A stretch of 35,460 nucleotides of DNA from an uncultured Eubacteriales bacterium (GTDB lineage Bacteria > Bacillota > Clostridia > Saccharofermentanales > Saccharofermentanaceae), in NCBI GenBank assembly GCA_900314745.1, contig OMWK01000018.1, positions 1 to 35,460 on the forward strand, in the 5' to 3' direction. A program made the position numbers and the translations under genes. Of this stretch, positions 29,948 to 35,460 are shown piece by piece. Each line of letters begins with the position of its first letter. The stretch's first letter is position 1. Below the pieces are notes generated by a model that did not search any database, had not been told where the DNA came from, and worked only from the letters and a program-made list of their open reading frames with translations.

Positions 29948-31273
29948 TTAAGAAAGTTTACATAGAAGGGCCAAAGAGTAGTGATCGTAAGCCTCCACTT
30001 CCACTATGGAACCGACTTCGGGCTTTGCAGCATCATCTGCCCTAAAGAAGCAGTAAACATACTCCCGGGAATAACCGACTCCGTAACATCCGTCACCATA
30101 CTGAAGATACTGCTCAACGAGAACTTCAAGCTTCTTACCTATAAGATTTCCCGCGAATTTATACTCCTGCTCATCTGAAAGCTTACGAAGTCTCTCGGTC
30201 CTCGCCTTCTTAACATCCCCGTTTATTCCCTTCAGCATTGCGGCCCTGGTGCCTTCTCGCCTTGAATACGGGAACACATGAACCTTGTCGATGCCGCACT
30301 TTTTTACGAATTCATAAGTTTCCTCGAACTCTTCGTCTGTCTCGCCAGGGAAACCGCAGATTATATCCGTCGTAAGCTTCATCGTCGGGAACTGTTCCCT
30401 GAGAAGCCTTACTTTCTCAAGATAAAGATTAGTAACGTATTTCCTGTTCATTCTCTTAAGAACGGTATCCGAGCCGCTCTGAAGCGACAGATGGAAATGA
30501 GGACACATCTGCTTTATCTTTCCGATTCCTTCGATAAACTCCGGACTTAGCGACGAAGGCTCAAGAGAACCTAATCTGATCCTCTTAATCCCTTCTACGG
30601 AAGCTACATCCTGAAGTACGCCTAAGAAAGCTTCAATGCCTTCTCCCCAGTCGGCTCCGTAGGAACAGACTTCAATTCCGGATATGATTACTTCACTGAA
30701 GCCCGCCGCTGCAAGCTTATTGACTTCTTCCATGACGCTCTCTCGCGGCCTAGATGCCACTCTTCCCCTCGCGAAAGGAATAATGCAGAAGGTACAGAAG
30801 TTATTGCAGCCGTCCTGTATCTTAAGGAAAGCCCTGCTTCCCTCGGGTGAGACAACAGTACCGAAGTCATGATATACATCGGTCTTACTTAATTCGGGAC
30901 GGGTGTGTGAAGACTTGTGGGATAAAGCCTTTCGATCAGAAAGAAACTCCTCCACCTTATTTACGATGTCTTTCTTATCGCGTGTACCAAGCACTATGTC
31001 GGCATCCACGCCGCCGTCCGCCATCTCGGACGCACAGCCCATGGCAACGATAACGGCATCAGGATTAAGACGCGCGAGTCCCCTTAAGTGCTGCCTTGAC
31101 TTACGGTCAGCCTCGCCCGTTACGGTACAGGTGTTAACCACGCAGATGTCAGCTTCAGAATGGTCAGCGACTATCTCGTAACCCGCGGAAATAAAAAGCT
31201 CGCGCGCCGCGTCTGTCTCATACTGATTGACGCGGCACCCGAGCGTATAAAAATAAACTTTGCCTTTAGACAT
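29948..31273 (-). CDS. mtaB: tRNA t6A37 methylthiotransferase MtaB
   Basis: 441 residues. It is a radical-SAM enzyme that adds a methylthio group to t6A at position 37 of ANN-decoding tRNAs. The N-terminal domain has Cys13, Cys49 and Cys80 (LGCRVNQYE, CVVNTCTVTG, AMGC) for the second iron-sulfur cluster. The radical-SAM cluster is Cys156, Cys160 and Cys163 in GCNNFCTFC. IIPFARGRVASRP and SLQSGSDTVLKRMNRKY are family marks, and the TLGCRVNQYE start fits MtaB rather than MiaB. The last 60 residues are a TRAM domain. The ATG shares a base with the aspS stop (TAATG), so both are in one transcript. Confidence 0.93.
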   Translation of the reverse strand: MSKGKVYFYTLGCRVNQYETDAARELFISAGYEIVADHSEADICVVNTCTVTGEADRKSRQHLRGLARLNPDAVIVAMGCASEMADGGVDADIVLGTRDKKDIVNKVEEFLSDRKALSHKSSHTRPELSKTDVYHDFGTVVSPEGSRAFLKIQDGCNNFCTFCIIPFARGRVASRPRESVMEEVNKLAAAGFSEVIISGIEVCSYGADWGEGIEAFLGVLQDVASVEGIKRIRLGSLEPSSLSPEFIEGIGKIKQMCPHFHLSLQSGSDTVLKRMNRKYVTNLYLEKVRLLREQFPTMKLTTDIICGFPGETDEEFEETYEFVKKCGIDKVHVFPYSRREGTRAAMLKGINGDVKKARTERLRKLSDEQEYKFAGNLIGKKLEVLVEQYLQYGDGCYGVGYSREYVYCFFRADDAAKPEVGSIVEVEAYDHYSLALLCKLS

Positions 31274-33021
31274 TACTGTCTGACCTTGATATGAACCTCA
31301 CGAAGCTGCTGCTCAGTAACGTCACCGGGAGCACCGCAGAGAAGATCCTGTGCATTACCGTTCATAGGGAAAGCGATAACTTCACGGATAGACTCCTCAT
31401 TTCTCATGAGCATGATCATACGGTCAACGCCGGGAGCCATACCTGCATGCGGAGGTGCACCGTACTGGAATGCGTTGTACAGAGCTCCGAATCTCTGCTT
31501 GAGATCCTCTTCAGAGTAGCCTGCAATCTCGAAAGCCTTCTTCATGATCTCTACATCGTGGTTTCTTACGGCACCGGATGAGAGCTCAACACCGTTACAT
31601 ACGATGTCGTACTGGTAAGCGAGGATCTCCTCGGGCTTCTTCGTGTTAAGAGCCTCGAGGCCGCCCTGAGGCATGGAGAAAGGATTGTGTGTGAAGATGT
31701 ACTTCTTTGTCTCCTTATCGTACTCATACATCGGGAAGTCGTTTACATAGCAGAAGCGGTAAGCGTTCTTCTCAATGAGGTCGAGTCTTGAACCGAGCTC
31801 ATTTCTGATCTTGCCTGCACACTCGTTAGCCTTTGCCTCTGTGTCAGCGATGAAGAAGATCGTGTCACCCTTCTCAAGACCTGCGAGATCAGCAAGCTCA
31901 GTCTTCATATCATCAGGGATGAACTTATCGATAGGTCCCTTGTAAGACATATCCTCGAGAACCTCGAGGTAACCTAAGCCGCCCATTCCGAGCTCATCCT
32001 GGGCATACTTAAGCATCTTCTCGTGCTGTCCCTTAGAAAGCTTGGCGTGAACGTTGATCGCTCTTACAGTCTTGCCGATGAATGCCTTGAATGTGCATCT
32101 GGAGAAGAACTCTGTAACGTCGATAATGCGCAGAGGATTACGAAGGTCAGGCTTATCGCAGCCGAACTCGAGCATAGCCTGCTTGTAAGGTATGATCGGG
32201 TAAGGAGCCTCAGTAACAGCAGCGCCTTCGGGAGCGAACTTCTTAAATACCTTTGTAAGCACTTCTTCACCTGCAGCGAAGACGTCCTCCTGAGTAGCGA
32301 AGCTCATCTCGAAGTCAAGCTGATAGAACTCTCCGGGAGATCTGTCTGCTCTTGCATCCTCATCTCTGAAGCAGGGAGCGATCTGATAGTACTTATCAAA
32401 ACCTGATACCATCAGAAGCTGCTTGAACTGCTGGGGAGCCTGCGGGAGTGCGTAGAACTTGCCCTTGTACTTTCTGGAAGGAACGATATAGTCTCTTGCA
32501 CCCTCAGGTGAAGATGATGTAAGGATAGGAGTCTGGAACTCAACGAAGCCCATCTCCTCCATTGTGGATCTTAAGAAAGAGATAACCTTGGATCTGAACA
32601 GGATGTTATCCTTGACCTTCCTGTTACGCAGGTCGAGGTATCTGTACTTAAGTCTTACGTCCTCTCTTATCTCCTTGCTTGTCTGCACTTCGAAAGGAAG
32701 CTGTGAGTAAACCTTGCCGAGCACGTCTACCTTCTTGCAGTCGAGCTCGATAGTACCTGTCTCGATCTTGGGATTATATGTCTCTTCGTCTCTGTGCTCG
32801 ATGACACCTTCAACGCTTATGCACTCTTCCTTAACAAGACCTTCAAGAAGGGTTGTGTCTCTCATGACAACCTGAAGAACACCGTACTGATCGCGAAGAT
32901 CGATGAAAGATACACCGCCATGGTCTCTTATATTCTCGATCCAGCCGCAGGCTCTGATCGTGGATCCTACATCACTCTCGGAAATCTCGTTTATTACCTT
33001 GTCTCTGTAAATGTTTGACAT
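31273..33021 (-). CDS. aspS: Aspartyl-tRNA synthetase
   Basis: 582 residues from the ATG at 33021, with GGGG nine bases upstream; an ATG five codons earlier has no ribosome site. N-terminal OB-fold anticodon domain (GWIENIRDHGGVSFIDLRDQ), class II core with motif 2 in CFRDEDARADRSPGEFYQLD, a bacterial GAD insertion near 285-410, and motif 3 GMAPGVDRMIMLM near 537. It charges tRNA-Asp. The phrases ALPQAPQQFKQLLMVSGFDK, QIAPCFRDED and RSPGEFYQLD recall the alphaproteobacterial kind rather than the common PEFTQ(I/L)D form. It is first in the aspS-mtaB transcript. No T-box leader is seen: the leader is only about 40 bases. Confidence 0.95.
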   Translation of the reverse strand: MSNIYRDKVINEISESDVGSTIRACGWIENIRDHGGVSFIDLRDQYGVLQVVMRDTTLLEGLVKEECISVEGVIEHRDEETYNPKIETGTIELDCKKVDVLGKVYSQLPFEVQTSKEIREDVRLKYRYLDLRNRKVKDNILFRSKVISFLRSTMEEMGFVEFQTPILTSSSPEGARDYIVPSRKYKGKFYALPQAPQQFKQLLMVSGFDKYYQIAPCFRDEDARADRSPGEFYQLDFEMSFATQEDVFAAGEEVLTKVFKKFAPEGAAVTEAPYPIIPYKQAMLEFGCDKPDLRNPLRIIDVTEFFSRCTFKAFIGKTVRAINVHAKLSKGQHEKMLKYAQDELGMGGLGYLEVLEDMSYKGPIDKFIPDDMKTELADLAGLEKGDTIFFIADTEAKANECAGKIRNELGSRLDLIEKNAYRFCYVNDFPMYEYDKETKKYIFTHNPFSMPQGGLEALNTKKPEEILAYQYDIVCNGVELSSGAVRNHDVEIMKKAFEIAGYSEEDLKQRFGALYNAFQYGAPPHAGMAPGVDRMIMLMRNEESIREVIAFPMNGNAQDLLCGAPGDVTEQQLREVHIKVRQ

Positions 33022-33068
33022 CGTAAATAACCCCATTAGACTTTTTATATTAATAAAAATACCCGAAA

Positions 33069-33097
33069 ATGTTATTACATAACACTCAGGTTGTCAA
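33069..33097 (-). promoter_or_regulatory. Promoter of aspS-mtaB
   Basis: On the minus strand a perfect TTGACA (33092-33097), 17-base spacer, TAACAT (33069-33074). Its -35 box overlaps the -35 box of the divergent glycosyltransferase promoter. Confidence 0.6.
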
Positions 33098-33120
33098 ACT
33101 ACGCTATATTTTATTATAAT
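33091..33120 (+). promoter_or_regulatory. Promoter of the glycosyltransferase gene
   Basis: TTGTCA (33091-33096), 18-base spacer, perfect TATAAT (33115-33120). Only AGCGCC separates the -10 box from the ATG at 33127, so transcription should begin at or beside the start codon. Confidence 0.65.
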
Positions 33121-33126
33121 AGCGCC

Positions 33127-34320
33127 ATGAAAAAGATTGGTTTTGTAATTCCCTGGTACAGCGACAAGGTAAGAGGCGGAGCGGAGACTGAACTTCGCGG
33201 AATAGCCAAACATCTTAGCGCTTCAGGGGTCGAACTCGAGATTCTGACGACCTGTGTAAAGGAATTCTCATCCGACTGGTCAGTAAACTTCTACAAACCC
33301 GGCGAAGCAGACGAAGGCGGCATCAAGGTCATCCGTTTCCCTGCAAGGAAGCGCGACACAGCCGCATTTGATCAGGTCAACCTCAAGTTCATCAAGGGAG
33401 TCCCGGTTACACCGGAAGAAGAACAGGTATTCATGCAGGAGATGGTCAATTCTCCCAAGCTTTATGAATACATGGAACAGCACAAGGACGATTACGCCCT
33501 GTTCGTACACATCCCGTATATGTTCGGAACTGCCTATTACGGAATCAAGGCTTGTCCCGAGAAGTCAGTGCTTATCCCCTGTCTTCACGAAGAGGCTTAT
33601 GCCCACATGACACTTTGGAACGATGTATTCAGTTCAATCAAAGGCATGATATACCTCTCCACTCCGGAGATGAAGCTCGCGAATGAGCTATATGACCTTA
33701 AGAATGTCAGGCAGGAAGTTCTCGGTGCGGGCGTAGACTCCGACTTTGATCCTTCCGCATCAAGATTCAGGGCAAAATTCAACATAAACGAGCCGTTCAT
33801 TCTCTACGCTGGACGTAAAGACACGGGCAAAAACGTCGATCTTCTTATCAGGTACTTCGGCGAGTTCATTAAGCGCAACCCCTCATGCGACAGCCTGAAG
33901 CTGATCCTCATCGGCGGCGGCGACATTGAGATACCCAATGAATTCTCATCGAGGATAATCGACCTCGGTTTTGTTGACAGAGAGGATAAATACGATGCAT
34001 GCGCGGCGTCCCTGTGCATGTGCCAGCCGTCCACGCACGAGAGCTTTTCGATCGTTATCATGGAAAGCTGGCTCTGCGGAAGACCCGTACTTGTTCACGA
34101 GAACTGCGATGTTACTTGCGCTTTCGCCAAAGAATCTAATTCAGGACTATATTTCAAGGATTTCTACGACTTCGAAGGAGCCGTCAAGTTCTACCTGGAT
34201 AATCCCGACAAGGCTGACATAATGGGCAGAACCGGCCGCGAATATGTTATGCAGCGTTTCACATGGGATGTTATCACAAGGAAATTCACCGAGTTTTTTA
34301 AGGAGGTCTCCAATGACTAA
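33127..34320 (+). CDS. Glycosyltransferase family 4 protein
   Basis: 397 residues from the ATG at 33127 (MKKIGFVIPWYSDKVRGGAE); a longer frame to 33091 would translate the promoter. GT-B fold: the N-terminal half has GGAETELRGIAKHL, the C-terminal half has FILYAGRKDTGKNVDLLIRY near 219, LILIGGG near 257, and the donor-site stretch CQPSTHESFSIVIMESWLCG with the two Glu residues of EX7E type near 304-312. It transfers a sugar from a nucleotide donor, probably for cell-surface glycan or glycolipid. It has no membrane helix. No ribosome site is seen before the ATG. It overlaps the HPr-like gene by 8 bases. Confidence 0.88.
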   Translation: MKKIGFVIPWYSDKVRGGAETELRGIAKHLSASGVELEILTTCVKEFSSDWSVNFYKPGEADEGGIKVIRFPARKRDTAAFDQVNLKFIKGVPVTPEEEQVFMQEMVNSPKLYEYMEQHKDDYALFVHIPYMFGTAYYGIKACPEKSVLIPCLHEEAYAHMTLWNDVFSSIKGMIYLSTPEMKLANELYDLKNVRQEVLGAGVDSDFDPSASRFRAKFNINEPFILYAGRKDTGKNVDLLIRYFGEFIKRNPSCDSLKLILIGGGDIEIPNEFSSRIIDLGFVDREDKYDACAASLCMCQPSTHESFSIVIMESWLCGRPVLVHENCDVTCAFAKESNSGLYFKDFYDFEGAVKFYLDNPDKADIMGRTGREYVMQRFTWDVITRKFTEFFKEVSND

Positions 34321-34543
34321 GATTAATATCAGACTGATGACAATAAACGACGTTAAGGATTTTGTAACAGCAGCAAATTACTGCAGCTTCGACATCGACC
34401 TCATCTCCGGAAGATACAATGTTGATGCCAAGAGCCTCATGGGAATCTTCAGCATAGTTCCCTCGGAGAATCTCGAGTGCCAGATCTTCTCCGACGACTG
34501 TGAGGACTTCCTCAAGGCAATCGACGCCTTCATCGTAAAGTAA
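34313..34543 (+). CDS. HPr-like protein without the active-site histidine
   Basis: 76 residues from the ATG at 34313, with AAGGAGG upstream inside the glycosyltransferase end. The fold pattern of the PTS phosphocarrier HPr is visible: VKDFVTAANYCSFDIDLISG, then VDAKSLMGIFSI, which matches the KSIMG(V)MSL stretch that holds the regulatory Ser46 (here Ser41). The active-site loop HARPA aligns with TINDV (residues 10-14), so the phosphorylated His15 and Arg17 are gone. It cannot work as a PTS carrier; a regulatory role through Ser41 is possible. Its stop abuts that of the convergent RNase R gene. Confidence 0.7.
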   Translation: MTKINIRLMTINDVKDFVTAANYCSFDIDLISGRYNVDAKSLMGIFSIVPSENLECQIFSDDCEDFLKAIDAFIVK

Positions 34544-35460
34544 TCAGCGTCTGCCCTTACGGTTCCTCTTAAGTTTCCTTCTTCCGGGTTCTTTGTGATC
34601 GGATCCTTTGGGTCTGCCTGAATTCTTCCAGCCGCGCTCAAAACCATCCTCGAAGACGAAGTCTATCTTCGCGGCATCCGTGTCGACACTTGAGACTACG
34701 ACCTTTACCTTCATGCCGATAGTAAGCTTGAGCCCTCCTCTTGCACCTATGGCGCGGTACATCCTCTCATCAAATAGATAGTGGTCATTCATTGTTCTGA
34801 AAGCAACAAAGCCTTCAGCGGTACTGTCCAGCATGACAAATACACCCGAAGCAATTATCGAAGTGATGTATCCTTCGTAATGCTCTCCGACATGTTTACT
34901 CATGTACTCACATATCTTGATATTCTTTGAAGCACGCTCTGCATCAACGCTGTTCCTCTCCATGTCAGAACTGTGGGATGCGACAGGCTCGACAAGCCCC
35001 GAAAAATGCTTCTTCTGATCATCTCCGTGAAGATAAGTCTTGATTATCCTGTGAATGTAAAGATCCGGATATCTTCTGATAGGACTCGTGAAATGGCAGT
35101 AGAACCTGGAAGCCAGACCGAAATGCCCGAGATTCGACGAGCTGTAACGGGCCTTGGCCATTGATCTAAGAAGGACCTGATCGAGCATCGGCTTGGAACT
35201 CTCATCCTTGATGCTGTCCATGAACGTAACGACATCCATCGGGGTTACATTGCTGCCGCCGAGTTTGCCGGTTGCACCGAACGTTCTCGCGACTCTGGAA
35301 AACCTCGCGAGCTTGATCGGGTCCGGATCCTCGTGGACTCTGTAAACAAACGGATACTTCATCCTGCAGAACTTCTCTGCGACGAATTCGTTCGCGCATA
35401 TCATGAACTGCTCAATAATGCCGTTGGTGAAAGTAATGGGATGAGCCATTACCTTAACAG
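34544..35460 (-). CDS. rnr: Ribonuclease R, C-terminal part (cut by window edge)
   Basis: About 305 residues are visible; the frame stays open to the right edge. The end of the RNB catalytic domain is present: IIEQFMICANEFVAEKFC, PFVYRVHEDPDPIKL, and the signature SRFYCHFTSPIRRYPDLYIH. Next is an S1 RNA-binding domain (YEGYITSIIASGVFVMLDST, GMKVKVVVSSVDTDAAKIDF) and a short basic tail (RRKLKRNRKGRR). RNase R digests structured RNA from the 3' end and matures rRNA and trans-translation substrates. The catalytic Asp cluster and cold-shock domains lie outside the window. Confidence 0.92.
   Translation of the reverse strand, partial: VKVMAHPITFTNGIIEQFMICANEFVAEKFCRMKYPFVYRVHEDPDPIKLARFSRVARTFGATGKLGGSNVTPMDVVTFMDSIKDESSKPMLDQVLLRSMAKARYSSSNLGHFGLASRFYCHFTSPIRRYPDLYIHRIIKTYLHGDDQKKHFSGLVEPVASHSSDMERNSVDAERASKNIKICEYMSKHVGEHYEGYITSIIASGVFVMLDSTAEGFVAFRTMNDHYLFDERMYRAIGARGGLKLTIGMKVKVVVSSVDTDAAKIDFVFEDGFERGWKNSGRPKGSDHKEPGRRKLKRNRKGRR

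Noticed and set aside
33022..33068. T-box or riboswitch before aspS
   Set aside because: The leader is only about 40 bases, too short, and no T-box sequence is seen.
34244..34312. Longer N terminus for the HPr-like gene
   Set aside because: The extra residues overlap the glycosyltransferase end, and AAGGAGG directly precedes the ATG at 34313.

Overview
The window reads as a chromosomal segment of a low- to mid-GC Firmicute, most likely an anaerobic gut or rumen Clostridium relative (Lachnospiraceae, Oscillospiraceae or Saccharofermentans-like). The evidence is the alaS-cluster type set ireB-ruvX-yrzB, strong AGGAGG ribosome sites, TTG starts, a CsoR/CopA copper locus, BspA-type leucine-rich repeat and DUF4214 domains, and a cellobiose 2-epimerase resembling the Ruminococcus albus enzyme. 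I see no phage, transposon, rRNA or CRISPR array. Genes are closely packed and no gap without a gene exceeds about 240 bases.

Layout. 1-2423 (minus): proC-rnhA-Nudix-ftsK, each gene overlapping the next, with ftsK cut by the window edge. 2456-2619: interlaced divergent promoters, tRNA-Trp and a shared terminator. 2642-3484: unknown one-pass membrane protein. 3583-4275: YmfI-like short-chain reductase. 4294-5835: proline/sodium symporter. 5992-7353: citrate synthase. 7455-9655 (minus): flavodoxin, patatin lipase and undecaprenyl-diphosphate phosphatase. 9712-14149 (minus): a heptad-repeat protein and an MMPL exporter, divergent from a TetR gene across three 13-bp operators; the TetR gene continues into nnrE and a short FliB-like gene. 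16358-18550: secreted LRR/DUF6273/DUF4214 protein. 18624-20791: cellobiose 2-epimerase divergent from an AraC regulator. 20801-20947: tRNA-Val with its promoter and terminator. 20977-21584: an internally deleted GNAT gene and a small unknown gene.

21749-24619: copper locus with two CsoR-type operators, csoR and copA. CopA carries a second heavy-metal domain at its C terminus, preceded by an in-frame ribosome site and ATG, so a free CopZ-like chaperone may be made from the same message. 24620-29877 (minus): ireB, terminator, ruvX, yrzB, a second DUF1292 protein, a CPBP protease and a 958-residue membrane-anchored protein with propeller-like and GH51-like parts. 29948-33021 (minus): aspS-mtaB. 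33127-34543 (plus): a glycosyltransferase whose promoter sits six bases before the ATG, suggesting a leaderless message, then an HPr-like protein without the phosphorylated histidine. 34544-35460 (minus): 3' part of RNase R.

How the genes work together. Most are housekeeping: chromosome partitioning, tRNA modification and charging, RNA decay, proline synthesis and uptake, citrate synthesis and lipid-carrier recycling. The accessory parts are the TetR/MMPL/repeat-protein exporter, the copper locus, the adhesin-like LRR protein and the GH51-like anchored protein. The best candidates for new biology are the CopA-CopZ internal start, the GH51-like anchored protein coupled to a CPBP protease, and the leaderless glycosyltransferase with its histidine-less HPr partner. 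All functional statements come from reading motifs; no database search was possible.
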